From NCBI GenBank assembly GCA_922989275.2, contig OV277864.1:75024158-75088157 (forward strand): DNA of 64,000 nt, written 5' to 3'. A program made the position numbers and the translations under genes. Position 1 is the first letter of the stretch, and every line of letters begins with the position of its first letter. The stretch comes from Gari tellinella. Its lineage: Eukaryota; Mollusca; Bivalvia; Cardiida; Psammobiidae. This document shows, piece by piece, positions 32,712 through 43,743 of this stretch. The notes beneath the pieces are model-generated. The model was not told the origin of the DNA and did not search any database. It worked only from the letters and a program-made list of their open reading frames with translations.

Positions 32712-32805
32712 CACAGCCTTTAACTATTATATCAACATTTGCATATTATTAAGTCTACAGTTGTCATTTTGTTTTACATTTTATTGCATTGCATTGTAAG
32801 TTTTG

Positions 32806-33066
32806 TTAACAAATAACTCCATAGATACGCATTTAAACACATTTAATTTATTCATTCACTTAAGACAGGTAGTTCCATTTTATACAGTAAACTGTTACGA
32901 ATATGTACCATCAGAAATATATTCTATATTCTAGCAGATGGTAGCTTAAAGAAGGCTGAAAGTAAAGCAGAATGCACCTTAAGGCGCATTCTGCTTTACT
33001 TTCAACCTGCTTTTAAGTGGTCAACTATTTTCAAAACTAGAAACAGACTATGGAGTAAGGGGTTAA
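32806..33066 (-). mobile_element. A-family MITE
   Basis: TTAACAAATAACTCCATAG, hairpin GCACCTTAAGGCGC, end ACTATGGAGTAAGGGGTTAA. Confidence 0.8.
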
Positions 33067-33177
33067 AACAGAAAAGAACCCAACATCTTCACCAGAGTTC
33101 CTAGGAGAATATTGGTTTTCTTCATCTGATGTAATCAAGATTAGTCCAATTGAAAACTAATCTAAGTACAAATTAGG

Positions 33178-33260
33178 TTAAATCCATTACACTATAAATA
33201 TGCCTTTTTAAGCTTCCAATTATTTCTACACTATGGAAAAAAGTCTCAGTTAATACGGTT
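33178..33260 (-). mobile_element. A-family arm, interrupted by a SINE
   Basis: TTAAATCCATTACACTATAA to CAGTTAATAC, followed at once by a tRNA-like head. Confidence 0.6.
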
Positions 33261-33480
33261 GGCGTGGTCGAGTGAGAATACCAGGGGTCATCACGAGTTT
33301 GATACCGGACCATGTCCTTTGGATGAGACTTTATAAACCGAGGTCCGATGTATAAGTGTTTTACACTTAGGGCATCAGAAAGAACCAATGAAAGCTCTCT
33401 GTCGATAATAAGAGAATTAAGTTTTCTGTATCTTATATAGCTCCACTCTCTTTTGGGTATCCAATAAGTCCATATAGATG
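33261..33480 (+). mobile_element. tRNA-derived SINE, probable
   Basis: TTGGCGTGGTCGAGTGAG (box A-like) and ATCACGAGTTTGATACC (box B-like), then about 170 bp of body. The 3' end and duplication were not resolved. Part of the tail (ATCCAATAAGTCCATATAGA) recurs at 36389. Confidence 0.55.
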
Positions 33481-33717
33481 GCAGAAAAGGATGTTAACAA
33501 ACAAATCAAATGCTTAATAGTGCGCTCACATTTGCTCTACGGCGGCCGTACGGCGGCCGCAGAGACGTGAAATCGAGAGAATCTTACGGCGGCCGTAGAG
33601 ATTCTACGGCGGCCGTACGGCAGCCGCACGGCGTATCCCAATATCTTACAGGCCGTAGAGGTCGCCGTAGAATTATAACGCGGAGTTATAACATTTTTTC
33701 ATTTCTACGGCGGCCGC

Positions 33718-33935
33718 TCAAAATCCCCTTGGTCAAAATCCCCTTGGTCCAAAACTGACAGGGTAGTCAAAATCCCCTTGGTGAATTTTACAGGGTAGTC
33801 AAAATCCCCTTGGTCAGATTTACAGGGTAGTCAAAATCCCCTTGGTGAAAATTACAAGGTAGTCAAAATCCCCTTGATAAAAATTACAGGGTAGTCAAAA
33901 TCCCCTTGAGGGGTAGTCAAAATCCCCTTGGTCAG
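33718..33935. repeat. 32-33 bp tandem repeat, left arm
   Basis: About eight units of AGTCAAAATCCCCTTGGT plus a variable TTACAGGGT spacer. Confidence 0.9.
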
Positions 33936-34039
33936 TGAAATAATTTGTTTACTGGTAACATAACCCATTACCCCTTAGCCTATTTTGGAGTGATCAATGC
34001 TTGGGTTATGTAAAATGATTTGTGAATTATTCTAGGGGA

Positions 34040-34790
34040 TTTATCAAATACAGAATATAAATAAATGACCAGGATCCAAACTTGGTAAAATACAGATAAA
34101 AGCTATGATGTTGAAACTGGTAACTGAATTAATCTGAAGATTGACCAGGATGCAAACTTGATAAAATACACAAAAATGCTTGGATATTTAAACTGGTGCC
34201 TGAAATATTCTGAAGCTTGATCAGGTTCAAAACTTGATAAAATACGAAAAAATATTTGGATATTGAGACTGGTTTCTGAATTTTTCTGAAGATTGATCAC
34301 GATCCCAACTTGTTAAAATTCAAACACATATTTGATTATTGAGACTTTTTTCTGAAGTATTCTGAAGATTGATCGGGATCCAAACTTTAAAAAAATATTT
34401 GGCTATTGAGACTGGTTTCTGAATAGAAGTATTCTGAAAATTACACTGAAAATTGATCAGGATCCAAACTTGTTAAAAAACAAACAAATATTTGGATATT
34501 GTAACCGGTTCTTGAATTATTCTGAAGACTGATCAGGATCCAAACTTGTTAAACTTTAAACAAATATTTGGCTATTGAGACTGGTTTCTGAAGTATTCTG
34601 AAAAGTGATCATGCAGGTTCCAAACTTGTTAAAATACAAGCAAATATTTGGGTATTGAGACTGTTTTCTGAATTATTCTGAAGATTGATCAGGATCCAAA
34701 CTTTGTAAAATACAAATAAGTGCTTGCACATTTTAAATGATTTCTGAAATATTCTGGGGATTGATCAGGTCCAATATAATTATGTTTTTA
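34040..34790. repeat. 76-bp tandem repeat, ten units
   Basis: AGGATCCAAA-type landmark at 34071, 34147, 34223, 34299, 34375, 34459, 34535, 34615, 34691 and 34767. Spacing is 76 bp in seven of nine intervals (84 and 80 in the others). Confidence 0.88.
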
Positions 34791-35198
34791 CAATAATGTC
34801 TACAGCAACAAAAATGCAGACAGCAATATATAAGCAAACAATAGATTGGCTGTAGAGGTGTGACTCTGCTAGTGAAACACATTTTGTTGATTTGTTAATC
34901 TATTGTATAACTTATGTTATCAGTGTACTCCTGTCAACATTTTGTGAGTTGAGAAGCAAAATATCTTTTTTTTTGGCATGTAAATCATTGACCCATATAT
35001 CATCTACTCAATTATTCTTATATAACAGATTCCCTCTAGTGCCTTCTAAGGAAATGTGTCAAGAAAAATAAGAACTGGTTCTTTATCCTTAAAATAACAC
35101 CAAGGCTACATAATATTGTTAACACAACAAATAAAGTTTGACATGTTTTTACAAGCAATATACAATAATTTTTACATCAAATATATGGTATAACATTC

Positions 35199-35405
35199 TG
35201 GACCAAGGGGATTTTGACTACCCCTCAAGGGGATTTTGACGACCCTGTAATTTTGATCAAGGGGATTTTGACTACCTTGAAATTTTCATCAAGGGGATTT
35301 TGACTACCTTGTAATTTTCATCAAGGGGATTTTGACTACCATGTAAATTTCACCAAGGGGATTTTGACTACCCTGTTAGTTTTGGACCAAGGGGATTTTG
35401 ACATA
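35199..35405. repeat. 32-33 bp tandem repeat, right arm (inverted)
   Basis: About seven units of ACCAAGGGGATTTTGACTAC, the reverse complement of the left-arm repeat. Confidence 0.9.
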
Positions 35406-35899
35406 CACTCAGAAACACACGCTGCGGCCGCCGTAACTCGATGGTCAATTTCCCTATTGAGCATTTGTACTTTTGATCATATATGTAAAACATGAATATT
35501 ATCTAAAAATGGATTTAGATGTTCTTAAATGCTGTCCAAATGTGTCCTTTGAGTTCATGGTGTTGCTGGACTGATATAAGTTGTGTGAACATGTAGCAAA
35601 ACCAAGCTGTGTAGCAGGAGCAGCATTTTGGTTGCAAGGTATCTCCTGGGACTTCCACGGCAGCCGTACGGTCGCCGTGCGGTCACCGTACGGCAGCCGC
35701 ACGGCGGCCGTACGTTGGCCAAGATTTTTTAACCCCACCAAAATAAAATCTCGCCGCGCGGCAGCCGCAGCAAATGTGAGCGCAACACACGGCGGCCGTA
35801 GGAATTCTGCGGCGGCCGGGGAATTGCTACTCGCCGTAGAAATGATAAGCTGTGCGGCCGCCGTACGGCAGCCGCAGCAAATGTGAGCGAGGCATAAGG

Positions 35900-36177
35900 A
35901 GCATTCTGCCATACTTAAAACCTGCTTTAAATGGATATCTGTCTTCAAAACTAGAAACAGGCTATATATGGAGTAACAGGTTAAAACAAGCTGAAGGTGC
36001 ATTCTGCCATACTTTAAACCTGCTTTAAATGGTCATCTGTCTTCAATTTAGCTAGAAACAAGCTATCATCGGAGTAACAGGTTCAAGCAAGCTGGAGGTG
36101 CAGTCTGCTTTACCTTCAACCTGCTTTAAATGGCCATCTGTCTTCAAAACTAGAAACAGGTTATGGATTAAAGGGTT
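35900..36177 (-). repeat. A-family right half in three tandem copies (~99 bp)
   Basis: GCATTCTGCCATACTT...CTGCTTTAAATGG...GAAACAGGCTAT units start at 35901, 35999 and 36100; the last ends TTAAAGGGTTA. Confidence 0.8.
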
Positions 36178-36693
36178 ATACAATTTATATGAAGTAACCT
36201 GGCACCAAGCTCGGTTGTTGTATGAGGTGAATTTTAATCAAGTGAAGCCATGGCACAGCTAGATGCCAAATGATAATTCACTCAATCATGAAGCTACAGG
36301 GCAAATTATATTTTCCACGCAAATTAAATTTTAATACTTTCAGGCTGCAGATAAGAGGTTGAAGACCGAGAACTTCCAACCAGGAGGCATCCAATTAGCC
36401 CATAGATGACAGAAACCAACGATAACAAACAATATCAAAACCTAACCGGAAAGCTGGTGACATGCATAAAGTGTTTGCCTTTTCCATCCATCTGTCCATA
36501 CATACATCCGTTCCTCTGTCCATACATCTTGGGCATATGATGAAACATAAACAAACAATCTAGTTCCTGGCTTAATGTCTTCACCAAAACCTTTGTTATG
36601 TCTTGACTTCAAATTAAAATCATCTTTGACTGCATGTATTCTTTGTAACATTATGGCGCCATTAATCTTTTGGTTAATATGATAATAGTTATG
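36178..36693. other. Mostly unassigned
   Basis: 36389-36420 resembles the SINE-adjacent segment at 33461; CCATACATACATCC runs at 36480-36530. No gene. Confidence 0.4.
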
Positions 36694-36945
36694 TTAACCC
36701 TTTACCTTATAGAAGCGCCTTTTAGTGCATTCAGTTTATTCTTCCGCTGAAGAAAATAGTTCCAATTTAATCAGCCATGAATACATTTTACATGGAATAT
36801 TTTCTATATTCTAGCGCTGGATAGCTTAGAGTAGACTGAAAGTAAAGTAGAATGCGCCTTAAGGCGCATTCTGCTTTAATTTCAACCTACTTCAAGTAGT
36901 CACCTATCTTCACTACTAGACATATGCTATCAGGTAAAGGGTTAA
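36694..36945 (-). mobile_element. A'-subfamily MITE, complete
   Basis: TTAACCCTTTACCTTATAG ... ATCAGGTAAAGGGTTAA, AAGCGCCTTTTAGTGC inner end; stem GCGCCTTAAGGCGC. 252 bp. Confidence 0.88.
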
Positions 36946-36969
36946 AATGAAATTACACAATGTATCTTT

Positions 36970-37180
36970 AATATATTCCTCCACTGAAAAAAAATAGTTT
37001 CAGCATGAATATGCACCATAAGAAAGAAATGTTCTATATCCTATCAGATGGTAGCTTATCAAAAAGCAGGGTGAAAGTAAAGCAGAATGCATCTTAAAGA
37101 GCATTCTGCTTTACTTTTAACCTGCTTTAAGTAGTCACTTGTCTTCAAAACTAGAAACAGTTAATGGGGAAGCGGGTTAA
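36970..37180 (-). mobile_element. A-family MITE, left end missing
   Basis: TTTAATATATTCCTCCACTG, hairpin GCATCTTAAAGAGCATTC, end GGGGAAGCGGGTTAA. Confidence 0.75.
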
Positions 37181-37279
37181 AAATAGCAAAACAATAAACT
37201 ACAGATAATGAATTATTCTTTTGTCTTGAATATATTTTTTTTGGTTTAAATCTATTTTTTTTGGTTTAAATCTTTAGAG

Positions 37280-37421
37280 TTCAACTCTTTGCATGCTGAG
37301 TGATTTTTTCGTCTGTAAAAACTGTTGTTTGCTAGTTTTCTAAAATATAACTTTTTTTCTAAATTTATTTTCAAAACAGGGTCAGAGTTTCAAACAGTTT
37401 GGATCCTGATGAGACGCTGCA
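37280..37421 (+). mobile_element. C-family left half fused to an E copy
   Basis: CAACTCTTTGCATGCTGAGT through GATGAGACGCTGCA, broken in the hairpin apex and continued by E sequence. Confidence 0.7.
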
Positions 37422-37583
37422 ATAAAATCTTTGTTTCTGTATTTAACCCCCATGGTGTCACTACTCATTAGAATCGTCCCTTCAAGACGATTCTAATGAG
37501 TAGTCACACCAAAGGATTTGGTACTGAAATAAGTGAGAAAATGTTGGATTTGTTCAGTTTACTCCTTCTTATCTGGAGCCCTG
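37422..37583 (-). mobile_element. E-family MITE, left terminus replaced
   Basis: ATAAAATCTTTGTTTCTGTA, perfect stem with AATCGTCCCTTCAAGACGAT, end TTATCTGGAGCCCTG. Confidence 0.8.
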
Positions 37584-37745
37584 CAGATCAAACTCCAATT
37601 TACTTGGTGTCAGAACTGGCACCTAACTTTTTGCCCTTGTTCAAGGAGAACAAAGGATATATCACCTTATCTACTGTATCTAACATGCAATTCCTGCAAT
37701 GAACAATTGCAGTGAGGCACCAACACCTCATAGACAACAGTACTG

Positions 37746-38320
37746 TTAACTCTTTGAACCCCAAGTAATTTTTTGTCTGAAATATTTAAAGTATCATCTG
37801 TTACTGTTCTAAAGTTATCTAAACTGCTTTTCAAAATATGACCAGTTGACCTTGACCTTTGTCGGACATGACCCAAGTTTTTCTGAGCTCAACAGCTTCA
37901 TTATAGTTGCTTGTGTGTTCTAATTGTGTTACCCTCTTAAAAAAAATTCATTATTATTATTATTATGAGTTAATAGAGTGCTCAGGCCGAATATGATATC
38001 TCTATCACATGTAGTTACAAAGTTATAGTCAAGTTAAATTGAGTTTATTTGACCTTTAAATGACATCTAAAAGACCTTGAATTTTGTTAGACATGACCAA
38101 ACTAAATGTACAGAGTTCAAGAGCTTCTTAAGTTGAGTACACATGCCAAATATGACGTCTCTATCACATATATAGTTACAAATTTTGACATTTAAATGAC
38201 CTTGACCTTTGTCAGAAATGACACAACTTGCACTGAGCTCAAGAGCTTATTAAGTTTAGAACACATGCCAAATATGAAGTTTCTACCACATGTAGTTCCA
38301 AAACTATGGTCAAGGTTTAA
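37746..38320. repeat. C-like arm followed by ACCTTGACC-type repeat units
   Basis: TTAACTCTTTGAACCCCAAG arm at 37746-37845. Imperfect units then contain GACCTTGACCTTTGTC, GAGCTCAAGAGCTT and CATGCCAAATATGA (starting 37848, 38073 and 38198), resembling HINE core monomers; relatives at 40218 and 40370. Confidence 0.6.
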
Positions 38321-38554
38321 CCCTTTCCTCGCATAAATGGACAATTCTAGTTTTCAATTTAGTCTAGTCTTTTTGACATTTTAGGGTTGATTTTCACAAT
38401 ATATGTTAAAATGACAGTGTAGACCCTGATCAGAGGGCTCCTTAAGGAGCCCTCTGATCAGGGTATACACTGTTTGCATAGAACAAGTGTACTCCTCACA
38501 GGTATGCTATTTGCAAATGATGCATATATGCGTGACTAGGGTTCAAATAGTTAA
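38317..38554 (+). mobile_element. D-family MITE
   Basis: TTAACCCTTTCCTCGCAT ... GACTAGGGTTCAAATAGTTAA. Palindrome 38414-38472 with AGTGTAGACCCTGATCAG arms and apex CTCCTTAAGGAG. Confidence 0.85.
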
Positions 38555-38599
38555 ATGCATTATGACAGAAAGACATACAAACAGTCACAGACAGACAAG

Positions 38600-39156
38600 A
38601 ATGAAAACAATATGCCAAAGATGAAGTTATGAGGAGGCCTAAAAATCAGGATTTCCTGACCAGCATTGAACCTTAAGTTAAGTGGTGGGAAGCTGAGTGA
38701 AGCATCAGTCACAGTGAAATGATTGGTTAACACATTCTTAAAGACAGAACTGACTGGTTTAAGTGGTTCACTTATTCTTAGCTGAAGCCACTTCAACTGT
38801 GCTGTATGTTGAATATCAGTTGGTTAAATTACCCTGTAAGATGCATACTTTCTACGTAACTGCCTTAATTAGAGTAACGAGGAATGTGGGTGTCCTCAAT
38901 ACCTAATTAAGCACAGAAGACGTGTTGTGTTGGTAAATCTTTTTCACACCAGTCCTGCTTTTAACCTTTAGAAAGCTTTTAAGCCAGATTTTGTTGCCAA
39001 GGACTCCAGTACTGATAAAAGTGAGCAAAACTGAACATTATTTAGTTTAAACATTATAATATCCCATTTAAGCCTCCTTGCTTTACATGATTGTATGTAA
39101 TATAATATGTAACATACAAAATATATACCAGTAATATGTATAATGCCTTTTATCCT
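38600..39156. other. Unassigned
   Basis: A short GACAGAC tract precedes it (38566-38600); nothing else recognised. Confidence 0.4.
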
Positions 39157-39390
39157 GCACAAAAGCTGTATGACAAAAAAAGTCGTAAGTCAGATTATAA
39201 AAGTCTCACTTATTATTTATTTCTCCATCTAATCCTGTCTTGTGACATCTCTTTGGAATCGTCTGGAAAAGACGATTCCAAAGATATGTCACAAGATAGG
39301 ATTAGATGGAGAAATCAGAAATTAAATGTATTTTAAAGTTTCGACTTACGACCGATTTAATTTGTCGTACGAAGTTTTATGAAACGGGCC
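39157..39390. mobile_element. F-family element with palindrome
   Basis: AAGTCGTAAGTC inner left end and TTTCGACTTACGAC...TATGAAACGGGCC right end. Palindrome 39218-39315, apex GGAATCGTCTGGAAAAGACG. The left terminus is eroded; the better copy is at 46141. Confidence 0.75.
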
Positions 39391-39588
39391 CAACTGGATC
39401 AGAAATATTTGCAATTTCCCCAATGACAATCTAAAGGTTACCAACAAAGCAAAAAATAACTCTGAAAATCACTATTCTCATCTTATATAATTATGCTTAC
39501 CACTATATACAGTCAATATTATATGTAACTTTAAGCAACCTCAATCAAAATACGATCATTTCTAGAATCTTAGACTCAAATACTTGCT

Positions 39589-39656
39589 TAATGCAGGATA
39601 AAAATAATGCAGAAAGCTCCTATAGCTTTCTGCATTATTTATATCCTGTATTAAGC
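39589..39656. repeat. L hairpin core
   Basis: CTTAATGCAGGATAAAAATA ... TATATCCTGTATTAAG, apex AGCTCCTATAGCT. Confidence 0.75.
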
Positions 39657-39971
39657 AGTCACCTGTCTTCAGATATCTCCATCCTACTACAATCGGTGGT
39701 CATTTAGTACAAGATTGACTGTATATGGGCTAGCCAGAAAATTTCCCATGATAAATGGCTCCATGTGGAGATTCTGAATTCAGACAGTTAGGCTACAGGC
39801 TAAGTTTATGCTGTCAGCTCGGTCTCTATTGGCATACCTCAGAGACTGATAGATCACTGCCCAGTGTCTGAGGTTTACCTCTCAGTCCACCTCAAATAAG
39901 GCAAGCTTTAACACTGTGTGAAACTGTTATACTCAGCCCAAATCTCATATATACAACTCCATGGACTATGA

Positions 39972-40133
39972 CAGAGCTCCAGATAAGGGGAGTATTTCAA
40001 AAACTAAAATCTCTATTTCTGCATGAAACCCTTTGGATTCTAATACACCATAGAATTTGGTGCTGAAATAGGTGAGAAAATGTTGGATTTGTTCAGTTTA
40101 AATATACTCCCTCTTATCTGCAATGGAGCCCTG
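39972..40133 (-). mobile_element. E-family MITE, hairpin deleted
   Basis: CAGAGCTCCAGATAAGGGGA ... CAATGGAGCCCTG; target duplication CTATGA at 39966-39971 and 40134-40139. Most of the stem is gone. Confidence 0.88.
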
Positions 40134-40194
40134 CTATGAACACATGTAATCTGAACTATTATATTTTACATGCAACACTACACTATTATGCCAC

Positions 40195-40500
40195 GTAATA
40201 TGACAATGACCGATAAATGACCTTGACCTTTGTATGATATGACCCAAGTACTGAGCTCAATAGGATTCTTCAGAGGTGTACAAAAGCCAAATTTGAAGTC
40301 TCTAGAACATGTAGTTCCATTAAGTTATGACTAAGGTAATATTTGGCCTATTTATTTTGATCTCTAAATGGCCTTGACCTTTGTCAAACATGACCCAAAG
40401 TGTACTGAGCTCAAGGGCTTAATAACTCCTGCTTTGAAAACACAGGCCAAAGAAGAAGTCGACCAGTCTCTGCTACATGGAGTTTCAGGGTATAAAAATG
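40195..40500. repeat. Two ~152-bp HINE-like core units
   Basis: GACCTTGACCTTTGT at 40218 and GGCCTTGACCTTTGTC at 40370, each followed by a GAGCTCAA segment. Confidence 0.6.
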
Positions 40501-40539
40501 CTGACTCATGTCAGATAGATCCTCCAAGAAAACTGCAGA

Positions 40540-40975
40540 CCCTTTAGAAGCTGTCCAATCCAAATCCAAACATTGTTTGACACTCTAATTCATTTTTCAA
40601 AAGGAAAATTTTGAAATTTTAGAACAGATTTTGATTTGTTACGATTTTACGTTGCTTTTAAAAGTACTTCAGTCATATGGTGACGTCCAGCTAATTCTAG
40701 ATGGAAGAAGACCCCAGAAGCCCTTTAAGCACTGTTTCAGGCACAAATCAGCAACTGGGTAGAACCATTGACCTTCCAGCCAGCTGGAAGGCTTTCTTAC
40801 ATGAAAAAACCTTGACCAGACTGAGATTGGACCTCACAGCAGCGAGGAGCTTAGTGATGTAAGTCATAGTGACTATACCACTAGGCCACAGGAGGCCCCC
40901 ATTTTTAGAACAGAAGCAGACACCAGTACTACTGTTGCAAATGACAAATTTACTTAGCATACAAAGAGTCAAGGT
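40540..40975 (-). mobile_element. C-family MITE interrupted by a SINE
   Basis: Left part CCAAACATTGTTTGACACTC to TTTTAGAACAG; after the insert TTTTAGAACAGAAGCAGAC and TTAGCATACAAAGAGTCAAG. The hairpin is decayed. Confidence 0.75.
40628..40902 (-). mobile_element. tRNA-derived SINE with 11-bp target duplication
   Basis: On the minus strand: GGCCTCCTGTGGCCTAGTGG (box A) and GAGGTCCAATCTC (box B-like), about 275 bp in all. TTTTAGAACAG flanks it at 40617-40627 and 40903-40913. A fragment of the same head lies at 62906-62955. Confidence 0.85.
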
Positions 40976-41257
40976 TAAGATATTTTTACTGGATCACAAG
41001 AACTTTGACTGACAATATGTGACACTCCAATTTATAACAGTCAGAGAAAAAAGGCACCGACAATAAATCAGAGCAAGAAATATAACTTTACCAGATTAAA
41101 CATTGGTGCCCTTCAAGGCACTGTAGAGTCTAATGAAGGGGGGTGGCTACAATTTGGGGATTGGAAATTTATTAAAATAATAAAATCTTACAAACAAGAG
41201 AAGTTCAGACATATAAATCATACCTATATGTCCCAGTATAGGACAATGAGTAGACAT
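40976..41257. other. Unassigned
   Basis: No recognised repeat; part of it (TATAAATCATACCTATATGT) recurs loosely at 41565. Confidence 0.35.
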
Positions 41258-41463
41258 ATCAACTGTATGCATGCTGAGTAATTTTTATGTCTGCCAAAAT
41301 TGTTGTCTGCAACTGTTCTAAATTTCTTTTTAAAACAAGATCTGGATGTCAAACAGTTTAGATCCTGATGAGACCCCGCATTATTCGGGGTCTCATCAGA
41401 ATCAAAACTGTTTGCAAAGGTGATCACTGTTGGGCATTATCTGCCGCTAGCATGGTTAGAGTA
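41258..41463 (+). mobile_element. C-family MITE
   Basis: CAACTGTATGCATGCTGAGT ... GCCGCTAGCATGGTTAGAG. Palindrome 41348-41413 with GAGACCCCGC / CGGGGTCTC arms. Confidence 0.8.
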
Positions 41464-41707
41464 TGTATGGCCATGGTGCCATTCAAGCAGTTATACAATT
41501 CAATGGGTAAAAACCAGACTTATGAAAAAATAGTCTAATGGACAACTAGCTGAAGTCCAGACATATAAATAATACCCACATGTCCAGGGCAATGTGACTT
41601 GTAATAATGTAAAAATCCTAAAAACTGGAACACCTTCAGTGTAACTGCTGCAATTATTGAAAACTAAACAAATTACTGAAATTACCGAAATTGCTGCAAA
41701 CTAAATG

Positions 41708-41786
41708 GAATACAGAGTAGACCCTGATTAGATTGCTCCCTGAGAGGAGTATAGTCTGATCAGGGTTTACACTGTTTTCTCGAGCT
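41708..41786. repeat. D-type hairpin
   Basis: ACAGAGTAGACCCTGATTAG ... CTGATCAGGGTTTACACTG. Confidence 0.6.
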
Positions 41787-41816
41787 GTATCTGTCCCAAT
41801 ACTTAGTTTGTTTATT

Positions 41817-41898
41817 TAACCTCTCTACAGTCAATCTTGTAAAAGTGACCACTCAGTGAAGAAACATCGAGATCTCTAAAACATAGATGACAGCTTAA
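41817..41898 (+). mobile_element. G-family left part, interrupted by A
   Basis: TTTAACCTCTCTACAGTC to GATGACAGCTTAA, the base of the G stem, where an A copy begins. Confidence 0.6.
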
Positions 41899-42183
41899 CC
41901 CCACTTGCTTTTTATGCCTTTAATTTAGTTCTCCAATGAAGCAAATAGTTCCACTTTATACCAAAATTAATATGCACCAAAAGAAATAGTGTTTTATGTC
42001 TCAGTAGATGGTAGCTTGAAAGCAGGCTGAAAGTGAAGCAGAATGTGCCTTGAGGCACATTCTGCTTTACTTCCAACCTGCTTTTTGTGGTCTTAATTAA
42101 GGCACATTCTGCTTTACTTCCAACCTGCTTTTAGTGGTTACCTGACTTCAAAACTAGAAAGAGGTTAAGGGATAAAGGGTTGA
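41895..42183 (-). mobile_element. A-family MITE with duplicated stem arm
   Basis: TTAACCCCACTTGCTTTTTA ... GGGATAAAGGGTTGA. The distal stem arm GGCACATTCTGCTTTACTTC occurs twice, 48 bp apart, with TTAATTAA between. Confidence 0.75.
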
Positions 42184-42421
42184 ATCACAAATACAACAGA
42201 ATTACAATGTTTGATTGACGTTGAGTGATGCCAAATAAAAACCAACCCATCTCAATGTCAATGACCCTGTATGCTGAGAGAGAGAGAGGAGAAATTCAAA
42301 TTCTGAAATATTTGAAAATCAATAGCTTTTTGAACAATTGCATTTACAGACCAGTGCAAGCTCAGAAACTAAAATATTCTGGGGACAACAGGAAAACCTG
42401 AGGTTAGTGACTATGCATTTA

Positions 42422-42656
42422 TTAACCCTTTACTCCATAGCCTGTTTCTAGTTTTGAAGACAGGTTGCAAGTAAAGTAGAATGCACCTTATGGCACATTC
42501 TGCTTTACTTTCAGCCTGCTTTAAACTATAATCTGCAAGGAAACCGAAAAAGTTTCTTATGATACATATTCATGACTGTACAATTTGGAACTATTTTCTT
42601 CAGATGAGGAATAAATTAAAAGCGCTAAAAGGCGCTTCTATGGGGGAAAGGGTTAA
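42422..42656 (+). mobile_element. A'-subfamily MITE, left stem shortened
   Basis: TTAACCCTTTACTCCATAGC ... GCGCTTCTATGGGGGAAAGGGTTAA; the AAAGCAGGTTGA part of the left arm is cut. Confidence 0.8.
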
Positions 42657-42689
42657 AAAATACACAGAAACTGTTGAAAGAGGTAAATG

Positions 42690-42775
42690 CGTAATGCAGA
42701 ACTAAAGTAATACTGAAAGCTCCTTTAGGAACTAGAAACTTTTGTAGGAGGTTCCTGCATTTGTTCTTGAACAGC
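42690..42775. repeat. L hairpin core, decayed
   Basis: AATGCAGAACTAAAGTAATA ... CCTGCATTTGTTCTTG. Confidence 0.5.
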
Positions 42776-42849
42776 TTTTTCAGCAAAAAACTCTGTATAT
42801 AAGAATGGGGTATGCCATTGGGCAGGCAGTGTCAAACAGGGAGAGGGGT

Positions 42850-42869
42850 GGGGGGGGGGGGGGGGGGGG
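42850..42869. repeat. G homopolymer of 20
   Basis: Twenty consecutive G preceded by GAGAGGGGT. Prone to length error in sequencing and able to form G-quadruplexes. Confidence 0.85.
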
Positions 42870-43490
42870 TTAAGGTCAACAATTTTAGTTTGGACAAACA
42901 ATTTCGACCAAACTTGCTTACATGAACACTAATAGCTTGGGATTGTATTCAGGGGTAATCAGATCAAGGTCACTGCATGTTACTTAAAATAGAAATATAA
43001 TTTGACTTTGTGTGGTCAACTGTTTTCACAACTAGAAATGGGTAATGGAGTAGACGGTAAAACCAACTAACAGCTAAAATCCCTGAAACAATTATAACAT
43101 GTCTCATGCTCCAGCAGAAATTTGTATAAATTCTAGCTGAAATCTATATCGGTAATCTGAGTAATTTTGGCAAATTGCTATGTGAACCAGTCCACAAATA
43201 TTTACTTCTACAGCGGAGTTATCTCTCTCAACAGATCAATGCTTCTATCAAAAGCCAATAAACTGATCGCCACAGTATCTCCCTTTTTTACTTATTCTCC
43301 AAAATCAATGAGTTCTCCCAAGCAAGCCAATGCAATTTCATTCACACAAAAGGTTTCTCCCTGAAGATTTGATTTGAATGCAAATAAAGTAAACAGTGTT
43401 GGTTCAGTTTATGATCAGTCAACTTTTCATTCCTGTCACAGACTTGTCAGGGTTTCCAAAATAATTAAACAAACTACAGTGAGACTTTCC
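42870..43490. other. Mostly unassigned
   Basis: An A-family end fragment (GAAATGGGTAATGGAGTAG) at 43012-43062; otherwise nothing recognised. Confidence 0.4.
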
Positions 43491-43743
43491 TTAACCCTTT
43501 ACCTGATAGCCTATTTATAGTACTTAAGATAGATGACTACTTTCAGCAGGTTGAAAGTAAAGCAGAATGCGCCTTAGGGCGCATTCTGCTTTACTTTCAG
43601 CCTGCTTTAAGCTATCATGTGCTATATAATATAGAAAATATTCCCTATAATACATATTCATTACTGATTAAATTGGAACTATTTTCTTCAGCGGATGAAT
43701 AAATCATATCCCCTAAAGGCGCTTCTATTGGGTAAAGGGTTAA
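43491..43743 (+). mobile_element. A'-subfamily MITE, complete
   Basis: TTAACCCTTTACCTGATAGC ... CTATTGGGTAAAGGGTTAA; stem GCGCCTTAGGGCGC. 253 bp. Confidence 0.9.

Larger units (their letters stand above)
33523..35889. mobile_element. FB: foldback-like element with GC-rich arms and satellite core
   Basis: Ends CGCTCACATTTGCT and AGCAAATGTGAGCG. Each arm contains many CGGCGGCCGTA words and then a 32-33 bp tandem repeat (TCAAAATCCCCTTGGT, inverted in the right arm). The centre is a 76-bp satellite. No coding capacity. Long TIRs built of tandem repeats are typical of Foldback/Galileo elements; no target duplication was found, so two separate elements remain possible. Confidence 0.7.

Noticed and set aside
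35499..36002. 167-residue frame on the minus strand
   Set aside because: It runs through the GC-rich FB arm and an A-family fragment; no domain and no conserved start.
42850..42869. Biologically meaningful G20 tract
   Set aside because: Listed as a repeat only; homopolymer length is unreliable and nothing nearby suggests function.
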